NCBI GenBank assembly: GCA_017964755.1
Contig: JAGCRI010000017.1
Coordinates: forward strand, 1 to 19,639
Length of the DNA stretch: 19,639 nucleotides
Reading direction: 5' to 3'
From: Bacteroidales bacterium
GTDB taxonomy: Bacteria > Bacteroidota > Bacteroidia > Bacteroidales > WCHB1-69
Part shown: piece by piece, positions 7,184 through 14,684 of the stretch
Numbering within the stretch: the stretch's first letter is position 1
Layout: every line of letters starts with the position of its first letter
The notes under the pieces: generated by a model
Databases searched by the model: none
The model's input: the letters and a program-made list of their open reading frames with translations, nothing else
Told to the model about the DNA's origin: nothing
Program-made: the position numbers and the translations under genes

Positions 7184-8437
7184 GTGAAAGAACTATATAA
7201 CCTTTTCCTGCAATCTTCGGGTGTCTGCACCGATACCCGTAACATTGTGAAAGATTGCATCTTCGTCTGTTTAAAGGGGGAGAATTTTGATGGCAACAAT
7301 TTCGCACAGGCTGCATTGGAACAGGGTGCGAAGTGTGTGGTCACCGAACGCACCGACTTCACAGGGAAAAACGGCTTCGTGGTTGTCGGCAACACTCTCG
7401 ACACCTTACAGCAGCTGAGCCTTTATCACAGGCGCAAACTCACAATCCCTGTCATAGGCATTACCGGCACAAACGGGAAAACCACAACCAAAGAGCTCAT
7501 TGCCGCTGTTCTGACACAAAAGTACAAAACCGCCTTCACAAAAGGGAATCTCAACAACCATATCGGTGTGCCGCTGACTTTGCTCTCAATCAAGAATGAT
7601 GACGAAATCGCGATAGTGGAGATGGGCGCCAATCATAACGGCGAAATAGCACAGCTTTGCAAATTTGTGGAACCCGACTTCGGGCTGATAACCAACATCG
7701 GCAAGGCGCACATAGAAGGCTTCGGCTCCGTGGAAAACATAATCAACACAAAGAAAGCTGTTTACGATGCCGTGCGGCTCCGCGGAGGCGAGCTGTTTGT
7801 TAATGCCGCCGATGAACGTCTCACCGAGCTCACAAAAGACTATGGCAAAGTGGCTTTCTCCGGCGCCAACTCTGAAATAACGGGCGAAGTGGTGGAAATG
7901 AACCCCTATCTGAAAGTGAGGATTTTCGGCACGACATTGCAAACCCACCTCACAGGCAACTACAACCTCAACAACATATTGGCAGCAGTGGCTGTGGGTA
8001 AACGCTTCAACGTCAGCAATAAGCAGATTTTCAATGCTTTAGAAAATTATATTCCAAGCAATAACCGTTCGCAGATCAACAAAATAGGGACAAACACAAT
8101 AATTGCAGATTTCTACAATGCCAATCCCACGAGCATGACGGCCGCACTCAACAACCTTTCGGCAATAACATCTGAAAAGAAGCTCGCTATTTTGGGCGAG
8201 ATGCGCGAACTTGGGGCAGAAAGCGCAACAGAGCACCGGAAAATTGTGGAATTGACTGAAAAGCTGCATATTCCCGCACTTTTTGTCGGAAATGAGTTCT
8301 GCCGTTGCGGCGGAGCGACAGCATTCGAAACGGTTGACGCGCTGAACTCACATCTTGCAGAAAACAAACCCCAATCCACACTCATTCTCATTAAAGGCTC
8401 CAGAGGCGTTCATCTGGAAAACGTAAGAATAGAGTAA
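7184..8437 (+). CDS. murF: UDP-N-acetylmuramoyl-tripeptide--D-alanyl-D-alanine ligase
   Basis: MurF adds D-Ala-D-Ala to the UDP-MurNAc-tripeptide, the last cytosolic step of peptidoglycan precursor synthesis, using ATP. The protein has 417 residues, a little short for the family but with all three Mur-ligase domains. An N-terminal module contains CTDTRN and FVCLKGENFDG (residues 15-37). The central ATPase domain has the P-loop GITGTNGKTTT (residues 92-102), VEMGANHNGEIAQL and TNIGKAHIEGFGS. A C-terminal domain begins near the NPTSMTAAL stretch and ends LIKGSRGVHLE. The GTG start at 7184 is chosen because KELYNLFLQSS is the expected N terminus. Only 3 bp separate it from gyrB, so read-through from gyrB is likely; this is not a usual murF cell-wall cluster. 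Confidence 0.93.
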   Translation: MKELYNLFLQSSGVCTDTRNIVKDCIFVCLKGENFDGNNFAQAALEQGAKCVVTERTDFTGKNGFVVVGNTLDTLQQLSLYHRRKLTIPVIGITGTNGKTTTKELIAAVLTQKYKTAFTKGNLNNHIGVPLTLLSIKNDDEIAIVEMGANHNGEIAQLCKFVEPDFGLITNIGKAHIEGFGSVENIINTKKAVYDAVRLRGGELFVNAADERLTELTKDYGKVAFSGANSEITGEVVEMNPYLKVRIFGTTLQTHLTGNYNLNNILAAVAVGKRFNVSNKQIFNALENYIPSNNRSQINKIGTNTIIADFYNANPTSMTAALNNLSAITSEKKLAILGEMRELGAESATEHRKIVELTEKLHIPALFVGNEFCRCGGATAFETVDALNSHLAENKPQSTLILIKGSRGVHLENVRIE

Positions 8438-8507
8438 CTTACAAAGATATTAACAACGGATGACCACAAAAAAATTATTTTTGAAAATTTCGTAATATTA
8501 ATTTGAC

Positions 8508-8515
8508 TATTTTTG
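8508..8515 (+). promoter_or_regulatory. Putative -7 box for the coiled-coil/zapA unit
   Basis: TATTTTTG matches TAnnTTTG and lies 18 bases before the ATG at 8534. The nearest TTG upstream (8481-8483) is 24 bases away, a longer spacer than normal. It suggests that the downstream pair is transcribed separately from gyrB-murF. Confidence 0.55.
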
Positions 8516-8533
8516 CAAAAGAATTTTTGAGAG

Positions 8534-8821
8534 ATGGCATCATTTTTGGAATTATATAATGAAATAGAATATAACATCGGAAAAATACGCCTTTCCCTCA
8601 ATAAAACAAGAAATGAAAACGAAATATTGAAAGAGGAGAATTTGGCTTTGAAGGAGGAAAATGCAAAATTGGAGGCCAATTTGTCCGAACTGAAAGAAAA
8701 ATACAGATTATTAACTATAACAAAAACATTAGAAGATAAAAAAGACAAGACAGATACAAAAAAGAAAATAAATGAGATGGTGCGGGAGATAGATAATTGT
8801 ATAAGGCTTTTAAACAATTAA
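8534..8821 (+). CDS. Small conserved coiled-coil protein upstream of zapA
   Basis: This 95-residue protein is acidic/basic and strongly helical. Residues about 25-62 form a heptad-rich coiled coil (EILKEENLALKEENAKLEAN and onward). The C-terminal helix KKINEMVREIDNCIRLLNN is the most family-like part. It has no signal peptide or membrane segment. It sits 3 bp before zapA, so translation is probably coupled. A short coiled-coil protein with this C-terminal type is commonly encoded before zapA in Bacteroidota. Size and structure recall ZapB-type division proteins, but homology to ZapB is not shown; I infer a possible partner of ZapA at the Z ring. Lys/Glu/Asn-rich composition makes it hard to identify by similarity. 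Confidence 0.8.
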   Translation: MASFLELYNEIEYNIGKIRLSLNKTRNENEILKEENLALKEENAKLEANLSELKEKYRLLTITKTLEDKKDKTDTKKKINEMVREIDNCIRLLNN

Positions 8822-8824
8822 GAG

Positions 8825-9124
8825 ATGGCTGAAGACGAAAGAATAAAGATACGGTTGGAAGTGGCGCAGCGGCATTATGACGTGGAGATAGCCAGAAATA
8901 CGGAGGTTTATTACAGAAAAGCCGAAAAAATAATCAATGATACAATTCTGCAATTTTCTAAACTGTGGACTTATAATGACCATCAGGATATTTTAGCAAA
9001 AGTTCTTATTGATTTTGTTGTAAAATGGATAGAAAACGAAGAGAGATTGGACGAGTTTGATGAGGAACTGATACCAAAAATGGAAGAGTTAAAAGCTCTT
9101 ACAGACTCTATTAACATTGATTAA
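8825..9124 (+). CDS. zapA: Cell division protein ZapA
   Basis: ZapA binds FtsZ and bundles protofilaments at the division site in the cytosol. This 99-residue protein has the family layout. A short beta-rich head (IKIRLEVAQRHYDVEIARNTEVYYRKAEKIINDTI, residues 7-41) is followed by a long helix for dimer and tetramer coiled-coil formation. The pattern of a head with V-x-x-x-x-Y-x-V/L-x-I, then E-x-x-Y-R-K-A-x-x-x-I-N, is typical of Bacteroidota ZapA. It is co-transcribed with the coiled-coil gene 3 bp upstream. The 6S-like RNA follows directly, as in many bacteria in which ssrS lies next to zapA, which supports both calls. Confidence 0.85.
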   Translation: MAEDERIKIRLEVAQRHYDVEIARNTEVYYRKAEKIINDTILQFSKLWTYNDHQDILAKVLIDFVVKWIENEERLDEFDEELIPKMEELKALTDSINID

Positions 9125-9145
9125 AGACGTTCTTTGAAAAAACCA

Positions 9146-9344
9146 TATCCCGCATAAATTCAAATACGTTTGTTAAACTCAACACATAACAAACGAAGGA
9201 TAGGCTCATACGTTTTTAGAAAAGGCCTGATTGCCGCAAGGCAAGGTGTAAAAACCCGTGGAATTTCGAGAAGCGTGGCTCCTTCACCGTACAAATAATG
9301 GAGTTTAATAAGACCATTATTGAAATATTTATGCGGGTTTTTTT
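9146..9344 (+). ncRNA. ssrS: 6S RNA (6S-Flavo type) candidate
   Basis: The 280-bp zapA-rny gap holds a long rod-like RNA. The closing stem CCCGCATAAAT (9149-9159) pairs perfectly with ATTTATGCGGG (9327-9337) and is followed by seven Ts, so it doubles as a terminator. Inside are an 8-bp hairpin CGTTTGTT/AACAAACG (9167-9174 with 9188-9195) and, on the opposite side, an 8-bp hairpin AATAATGG/CCATTATT (9294-9301 with 9314-9321). GAAGGA pairs with TCCTTC, and GTTTTTA with TAAAAAC. A terminal TTGCC-GCAA-GGCAA hairpin has a GNRA-type loop. Length near 195 nt, a closed rod with an open middle and the place after zapA fit 6S RNA, which mimics an open promoter and sequesters RNA polymerase holoenzyme. 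The 5' end is approximate; a weak CTTTG box ends at 9136. Confidence 0.72.
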
Positions 9345-9404
9345 ATTGTTTAATATTAAATATGTATAACACTTAAACACAATATATAAATAAACATCAA
9401 AATT

Positions 9405-10967
9405 ATGGAAACTGTACTTTATATAATTTTACCATTAATCGGATTAGGATGCGGCATCGCATTGTCGTACACGCTACTCAAAAACGCAATAACAAAGAAT
9501 GCTAACTCAATAGAGGAAAAAGCAAAGGAGACTCTCAAAAAAGCCGAAGAAGACGGCGAAAGACTGAAAAAAGACAAGCTTTTGCAAGCTAAAGAGAAAT
9601 TCCTCCAGCTTAAGAGCGAGCATGAAAAAATGGTCAACGAGAAAAACCAGCAGATAGCAAACGCCGAAAACAGAATCAAACAGAAAGAAGGTACTCTTAA
9701 CCAAAAAGCAGAGGAACTGAACCGCAAAAATTCGGAAATTAACACAATGAAGGAGAACCTCACAAAACAACTTGAGGTCAACAAACAGAAAGAAGCCGAA
9801 CTTGAAAAGAAAACCGCTGAGCAGAAAACGAAATTGGAAGCCATAGCTGAACTCACTTCGCAGCAGGCCAAGGAACAACTCATCGAACTGATGAAAGACG
9901 AAGCCAAAGCCGAGGCGATGGTCTATGTGAAAGACATCATGGACGAAGCCGAAGCAAATGCAAACGCCGAAGCAAAAAAACTGGTAATCAAAGCAATACA
10001 AAGGACAGGCGTGGAAGTTGCCATGGAAAATACAGTTTCTGTCTTCAATATCGAAAATGATGAGATCAAGGGCAGAATCATCGGTCGTGAAGGACGTAAC
10101 ATCAGGACACTTGAAAACCTCACCGGCGTTGACGTCATCATTGACGACTCACCAGACGCGATCCTGCTTTCGAGTTTCGACCCCGTACGCCGCGAAATCG
10201 CCAGACTTTCACTTCAGAAACTTGTCTCAGACGGACGCATCCACCCTGCAAGAATTGAGGAGATTGTTGCCAAGACCAAGAAACAGATAGAACAGGAAAT
10301 TGCGGAAATAGGAAAGCGTACCTGCATAGACCTCGGTGTCCACAATATGCACCACGAACTTATGCGCCTCATCGGCAAAATGCGCTACCGCTCATCATAC
10401 GGGCAGAATCTGCTCCAGCACTCCAAGGAAGTTGCAAACCTCTGCGCTACCATGGCTGCAGAACTCGGACTGAACGCCAAATTGGCAAAACGCGCCGGCC
10501 TGCTGCACGACATCGGCAAGGTGCCGGACAATGAGCCTGAGTTGCCGCACGCTCTCTTCGGAGCACAACTTGCTGAGCAGTACAAGGAACGTCCTGAGAT
10601 TGTCAACGCTATCGGAGCGCACCACGACGAAATGGAAATGGATAACCTTATCGCTCCGTTGGTTCAGGTGTGCGATGCCATCTCAGGTGCCCGCCCGGGT
10701 GCACGCCGCGAAGTGGTGGAGGCATACATGAAACGCCTCAACGACCTCGAAAACATTGCCCTGACTTATCCGGGCGTGGTCAAGACATACGCTATCCAAG
10801 CCGGTCGCGAACTGCGCGTCATTGTCGGCGCGGAAAAGGTTTCTGACGAGCAGGCCGCACAAATCTCTTTCGACCTTTCAAAGAAAATCCAAAACGAGAT
10901 GACCTATCCGGGACAGATTAAGATTACTGTTATCCGCGAAATCAGGTCTATCAATTTTGCAAGATAA
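9405..10967 (+). CDS. rny: Ribonuclease Y
   Basis: RNase Y is a membrane-anchored endoribonuclease that starts mRNA decay. The 520-residue length is typical. A single N-terminal membrane helix (residues about 4-25) is followed by a long Lys/Glu-rich coiled coil to about residue 200. Next is a KH RNA-binding domain with the GXXG loop GREG at 227-230. The HD domain follows, with His368-Asp369 in LLHDIGK and further ligands in HSKEVAN and AIGAHHDE. The protein ends IREIRSINFAR, a common RNase Y end. The gene follows the 6S-like RNA by 60 bp with an AT-rich leader. I see no clear TAnnTTTG box there, so its promoter is not identified. Confidence 0.96.
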   Translation: METVLYIILPLIGLGCGIALSYTLLKNAITKNANSIEEKAKETLKKAEEDGERLKKDKLLQAKEKFLQLKSEHEKMVNEKNQQIANAENRIKQKEGTLNQKAEELNRKNSEINTMKENLTKQLEVNKQKEAELEKKTAEQKTKLEAIAELTSQQAKEQLIELMKDEAKAEAMVYVKDIMDEAEANANAEAKKLVIKAIQRTGVEVAMENTVSVFNIENDEIKGRIIGREGRNIRTLENLTGVDVIIDDSPDAILLSSFDPVRREIARLSLQKLVSDGRIHPARIEEIVAKTKKQIEQEIAEIGKRTCIDLGVHNMHHELMRLIGKMRYRSSYGQNLLQHSKEVANLCATMAAELGLNAKLAKRAGLLHDIGKVPDNEPELPHALFGAQLAEQYKERPEIVNAIGAHHDEMEMDNLIAPLVQVCDAISGARPGARREVVEAYMKRLNDLENIALTYPGVVKTYAIQAGRELRVIVGAEKVSDEQAAQISFDLSKKIQNEMTYPGQIKITVIREIRSINFAR

Positions 10968-10970
10968 CCG

Positions 10971-11032
10971 CTCCGCGAATCACACGTATCTTCCCGGAAT
11001 ATTTTTCGTGTAAATCCGCGTGATTCGTGGAG
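10971..11032. repeat. Long intergenic inverted repeat between rny and trxB
   Basis: CTCCGCGAATCACACG (10971-10986) pairs with CGCGTGATTCGTGGAG (11017-11032) over 16 positions, with one G-U and one A-C mismatch, around a 30-base loop. There is no T-run after it, so it is not a classical terminator. The arm sequence (CGTGATTCGTGGA and its complement) looks like the dispersed palindromic repeats seen in Bacteroidota spacers, an impression that cannot be tested from one window. Confidence 0.7.
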
Positions 11033-11071
11033 AATTATATCATTTGAATAACTCTGTAAATATTGTTTTTG

Positions 11072-11079
11072 TATATTTG
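11072..11079 (+). promoter_or_regulatory. Putative -7 box for trxB
   Basis: TATATTTG matches TAnnTTTG and ends 19 bases before the trxB ATG at 11099. The nearest TTTG upstream (11043-11046) is 25 bases away, so the -33 element is weak. It would drive the trxB-rimM-ligA-transporter-gldB unit. Confidence 0.55.
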
Positions 11080-11098
11080 CAAGTTAAACATATTGATT

Positions 11099-12037
11099 AT
11101 GAAACTTGCAAAATGCCTCATTATCGGCTCCGGCCCCGCTGGCTACACCGCCGGGATATACGCTTCACGCGCAAACCTTGCCCCAATACTGGTTGAAGGG
11201 CTGACACCGGGAGGCCAACTTACAATAACAAACGAAGTTGAAAATTTTCCGGGCTACCCTGAAGGCAAAGCCGGTCCGGAGATAATGGACGACTTACGCC
11301 AGCAAGCACTCCGCATGGGAACCGAAATTATACAAGGAATGGTTACTAATGTTGACTTCTCTGCCCGCCCCTTCCGCTGCAAAATCGACAACAATGAGGA
11401 AATTGCCGCTGAAACAGTCATCATTGCCACAGGCGCAACCGCCCGCTGGCTCGGATTGGAGTCGGAAGCCGATTACCGCGGATTCGGAGTTTCCGCTTGC
11501 GCCACATGCGACGGCTTCTTTTTCAGAGGCAAAACTGTTGCTGTTATCGGCGGCGGCGACACCGCACTTGAAGATGCACTCTACCTTTCCTCATTATGCA
11601 AAAAAGTCTTTCTTGTGCATCGCCGCGACCAGCTCCGCGCCTCACAGGCAATGCAGAAAAAGCTTTTCAGCACCCAAAATATCGAAGTTCTTTGGAACTC
11701 AGTCGTTGACGAGATACTTGGCGAGAAACAGCAATTCATGAAACACGTTACAGCCTTGTCACTCCGGAACACACTGACTGATGAAATTTCCCAAATCAAT
11801 GTTGACGGGGTTTTTGTGGCAATCGGCCATACACCTGTTACAGAACTTTTTAAGGGGCAGCTCGAACTTGACGACCAAGGCTATATAGTAACGCGCGCCG
11901 GCAGTACCCACACATCTGTTGAAGGGGTCTTCGCCGCTGGAGACGTGCAGGACACAAAATACCGCCAGGCTATTACCGCCGCTGCTTCAGGCTGCATGGC
12001 TGCCATCGATGCCGAGCGTTTTCTTAAAGGCGAATAG
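11099..12037 (+). CDS. trxB: Thioredoxin-disulfide reductase
   Basis: TrxB passes electrons from NADPH through FAD and a disulfide to thioredoxin in the cytosol. The protein has 312 residues, normal for the low-molecular-weight type. The FAD-binding GSGPAGYTAG is at residues 10-20, followed by TPGGQLT and ENFPGYPEG. The redox pair is Cys134/Cys137 in SACATCDGF. The NADPH-binding VIGGGDTALEDALYL follows, and the C-terminal FAD site is GVFAAGDVQD. The ATG at 11099 is chosen over an in-frame TTG at 11063 because the latter lies upstream of the -7 box and adds a non-conserved extension. It is the first gene of a tight plus-strand series, with rimM 24 bp downstream. Confidence 0.96.
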   Translation: MKLAKCLIIGSGPAGYTAGIYASRANLAPILVEGLTPGGQLTITNEVENFPGYPEGKAGPEIMDDLRQQALRMGTEIIQGMVTNVDFSARPFRCKIDNNEEIAAETVIIATGATARWLGLESEADYRGFGVSACATCDGFFFRGKTVAVIGGGDTALEDALYLSSLCKKVFLVHRRDQLRASQAMQKKLFSTQNIEVLWNSVVDEILGEKQQFMKHVTALSLRNTLTDEISQINVDGVFVAIGHTPVTELFKGQLELDDQGYIVTRAGSTHTSVEGVFAAGDVQDTKYRQAITAAASGCMAAIDAERFLKGE

Positions 12038-12061
12038 ATTAACTTTTCCAATCCGATTTTT

Positions 12062-12607
12062 ATGAAAGACTATTTTTTCTTAGGGACCATTAATAAACTT
12101 CACGGCTACAAAGGCGAACTTCTCGCCTACCTCGATACAGACGAACCTTCCAAATATGCTTCATTGGAATCCATTTTTATCGACACTGATGGTGAATTAT
12201 TACCATATATTATTGAAAATCTGAGATTTAAAGATGAAAACAATATTATTTTGAAATTATCCGGTGTTGATGTTGAAGAAGCCAAATATCTTGTAAAGTC
12301 TTCAATGTACCTGCCGCTTTCAATGCTGCCGCCACTCACAGGAAACAATTTCTACTACCACGAGGTTATAGGCTTTCAAGTTATTGACAAACAACACGGT
12401 TACATCGGAAACTGCTCAGGATTCCTTGATACAGGGAAACAAGCCGTAATGCAGATTGACTTCAACGGCAAAGAGATTCTTCTTCCCGCGGTTGATGATT
12501 TCTTTGAAACTGTTGACAGGGAAAACAAAACATTGGAGATAATTGCACCTGACGGATTGATTGATCTGTATCTTTCAGATAATAAAGAAGATAACTCTAA
12601 AGAATAA
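12062..12607 (+). CDS. rimM: Ribosome maturation factor RimM
   Basis: RimM binds ribosomal protein uS19 and assists maturation of the 30S head and 16S rRNA processing. The protein has 181 residues. An N-terminal barrel has the signature LGTINKLHGYKGELLAYLDT (residues 7-26). A second, PRC-type barrel starts near NNFYYHEVIGFQV and contains the LLPAVDDFFETVDRENKTL stretch (residues about 140-158) that marks the family. The acidic end (DNKEDNSKE) is not conserved. It lies 24 bp after trxB and 15 bp before ligA, without promoter or terminator signs, so all are likely on one message. It is separated here from rpsP and trmD, which often accompany it in other phyla. Confidence 0.9.
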   Translation: MKDYFFLGTINKLHGYKGELLAYLDTDEPSKYASLESIFIDTDGELLPYIIENLRFKDENNIILKLSGVDVEEAKYLVKSSMYLPLSMLPPLTGNNFYYHEVIGFQVIDKQHGYIGNCSGFLDTGKQAVMQIDFNGKEILLPAVDDFFETVDRENKTLEIIAPDGLIDLYLSDNKEDNSKE

Positions 12608-12622
12608 TTTAAAAACCAATAT

Positions 12623-14659
12623 ATGACCCCGAAAGAGGAAATACAGAAACTGACAGACGAGGTTAATCAGCATAACTATAACTACTATATGCTTGATAAT
12701 CCTACTATTAGCGATTACGATTTTGATATTTTGTTAGCCCGTCTCGTCGATTTGGAGAAGCAGTATCCTGAATACGCGCTTCCCGACAGCCCAACGCAAA
12801 GGGTGGGCGGAACCGTGACAAAACAATTTCGCACGGTAAGGCATATCTACCCGATGCTTTCTCTCGGAAACACATATTCAGAAGCTGACTTGCAGGAATT
12901 TAACCGCAGAGTTGAGTCGCTTGTGCATGATAATCTTGAGTATGTCTGCGAATTAAAATATGATGGTGTTGCAATAAGTCTGATATACGAAAACGGATAT
13001 CTGAGCCGTGCTGTAACACGTGGAGATGGGGTTCAAGGAGATGATGTAACAGCTAACGTCAAGACCATCAAATCCATACCGCTAAAACTACGTGGAGACT
13101 ATCCGCCGTTGCTTGAAGTGCGCGGGGAAATTCTGATGCCATATTCAGCATTTGAGGCCCTGAACCGCGAGCGCGAAGACATTGGCGAACCGCCGTTTGC
13201 AAATCCGCGCAACGCCGCCTCTGGCAGCCTCAAACTGCAGGATTCTTCCGAAGTCGCCCGAAGAGGCCTTGATTTCCATCTGTATTACGCACTCGGTGAA
13301 AACCTTCCTTGCGACAACCATTACGACAGAATTATGAAATTGGCTGACTGGGGGTTCCGCAAAGTTCAGGTCATCACAAAAACAAAAAATATCGAAGGTG
13401 TTTTCGGTTTTATCGGAGAGTGGAACGAAAAACGCAAAAGTCTGCCATACGCCATTGACGGTATCGTCATTAAAGTCAATTCTTATACACAGCAGCAGCA
13501 GATTGGTGCCACAGCGAAAAGTCCACGTTGGGCTATCGCATACAAATTCAAGGCTGAACGCGTATCCACGCCATTGTTAAGCATTGATTATCAAGTTGGA
13601 AGAACAGGAATTGTCACCCCTGTCGCCAATCTCGCACCGGTGCAGCTTGCAGGCACAACTGTAAAGCGCGCGACAATGCACAACAACGATTTCATCACAT
13701 CAATGGATATACGTGAAGGAGACTGGCTTTTTGTGGAAAAAGGCGGCGAGATCATTCCAAAAATTGTTGGTGTGGACATGGAAAAAAGGCAGGCCGGCTC
13801 ACAAGAAGTCCGTTTTGTAACAACCTGTCCCGAATGCGGAGCCGTGTTGGTGAACAACGAAGGGGAAGCTGGCATTTTCTGCCCTAATGAGCAATCGTGC
13901 CCGCCCCAGATCAAAGGCAGGCTCGAACATTTCATCTCACGTAAAGCGATGAATATCGAATCTTTAGGGGAAGGGAAAATCGAAATGCTCTTCGAAAACG
14001 GTCTGGTGCGCGACATTGCCGATTTTTATAATCTTACTTATAACAAACTCTTCGGACTTGAAAAGAAGATTGAAAGCATTGACAATAAAGGAGATAGAAT
14101 TTTAAGTTTCAAAGACAAGACGGTTGAGAATATTCTTTCGGGCATAGAAAAATCGAAGCAGGTGCCATTTGCACGCGTGCTCTTCGCACTCGGGATACGC
14201 TATGTAGGAGAGACTACCGCAAAAAAATTGGCGCGGCACTTCAAAAATATTGACGTGGTCTCTTCTGCCACAAAAGAAGAGCTTATGCAGGTTGATGATG
14301 TTGGAGAGCGTGTTGCCGACAGCATCGTTAACTTTTTCAACAATGCCGGCAATTTGCAAACCGTTGTGCGGCTGCGCGAAGCAGGACTCAATTTCGAGAC
14401 AAAAGACGAAATCTCAAAATTAGGTACAGCCCTTGATGGCAAATCTATAGTTGTCAGCGGTGTGTTTTCTGTGCCAAGGGACGAAATCAAACAGAAAATT
14501 GAAGATTATGGGGGCAAAAATGTCTCTTCAATATCAAAAAACACCGATTTTGTCCTTGCTGGTGAGAAGATGGGACCTGAGAAACGCAAAAAAGCAGAAA
14601 ATTTAGGTATTCCTATAATCTCAGAAGAAGATTTTTATATCATGATAGGTGAAAAATAA
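12623..14659 (+). CDS. ligA: NAD-dependent DNA ligase
   Basis: LigA seals nicks during replication and repair, using NAD+ to adenylate itself. The 678-residue protein has every domain: an N-terminal Ia part with YYMLDNPTISDYDFD; the nucleotidyltransferase with catalytic Lys112 in ELKYDG and later RGDGVQGDDVT; an OB fold; a zinc finger with Cys402, Cys405, Cys420 and Cys426 (CX2CX14CX5C); helix-hairpin-helix repeats with ALGIRYVGETTAKKLARHF and VDDVGERVADSI; and a C-terminal BRCT domain from about residue 600 (GKSIVVSGVF, YGGKNVSSISKNTDFVLAGE). It starts with ATG 15 bp after rimM and ends 25 bp before the transporter. It appears intact and of normal length. Confidence 0.97.
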   Translation: MTPKEEIQKLTDEVNQHNYNYYMLDNPTISDYDFDILLARLVDLEKQYPEYALPDSPTQRVGGTVTKQFRTVRHIYPMLSLGNTYSEADLQEFNRRVESLVHDNLEYVCELKYDGVAISLIYENGYLSRAVTRGDGVQGDDVTANVKTIKSIPLKLRGDYPPLLEVRGEILMPYSAFEALNREREDIGEPPFANPRNAASGSLKLQDSSEVARRGLDFHLYYALGENLPCDNHYDRIMKLADWGFRKVQVITKTKNIEGVFGFIGEWNEKRKSLPYAIDGIVIKVNSYTQQQQIGATAKSPRWAIAYKFKAERVSTPLLSIDYQVGRTGIVTPVANLAPVQLAGTTVKRATMHNNDFITSMDIREGDWLFVEKGGEIIPKIVGVDMEKRQAGSQEVRFVTTCPECGAVLVNNEGEAGIFCPNEQSCPPQIKGRLEHFISRKAMNIESLGEGKIEMLFENGLVRDIADFYNLTYNKLFGLEKKIESIDNKGDRILSFKDKTVENILSGIEKSKQVPFARVLFALGIRYVGETTAKKLARHFKNIDVVSSATKEELMQVDDVGERVADSIVNFFNNAGNLQTVVRLREAGLNFETKDEISKLGTALDGKSIVVSGVFSVPRDEIKQKIEDYGGKNVSSISKNTDFVLAGEKMGPEKRKKAENLGIPIISEEDFYIMIGEK

Positions 14660-14684
14660 TAACGTTCATTACAAATAATTATAT

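Noticed and set aside
9419..10001. Two long minus-strand open frames (162 and 164 codons) opposite the start of rny
   Set aside because: They are Phe/Ser/Cys-rich mirror images of the Lys/Glu-rich coiled coil of RNase Y; no start signal, domain or promoter supports them.
10971..11032. Rho-independent terminator for rny
   Set aside because: The stem is long but has a 30-base loop and is followed by AATTATAT rather than a T-run; listed as an inverted repeat instead.
11063..11099. TTG start 12 codons upstream for trxB
   Set aside because: It overlaps the putative -7 box (11072-11079), and the conserved TrxB start is at ATG 11099.
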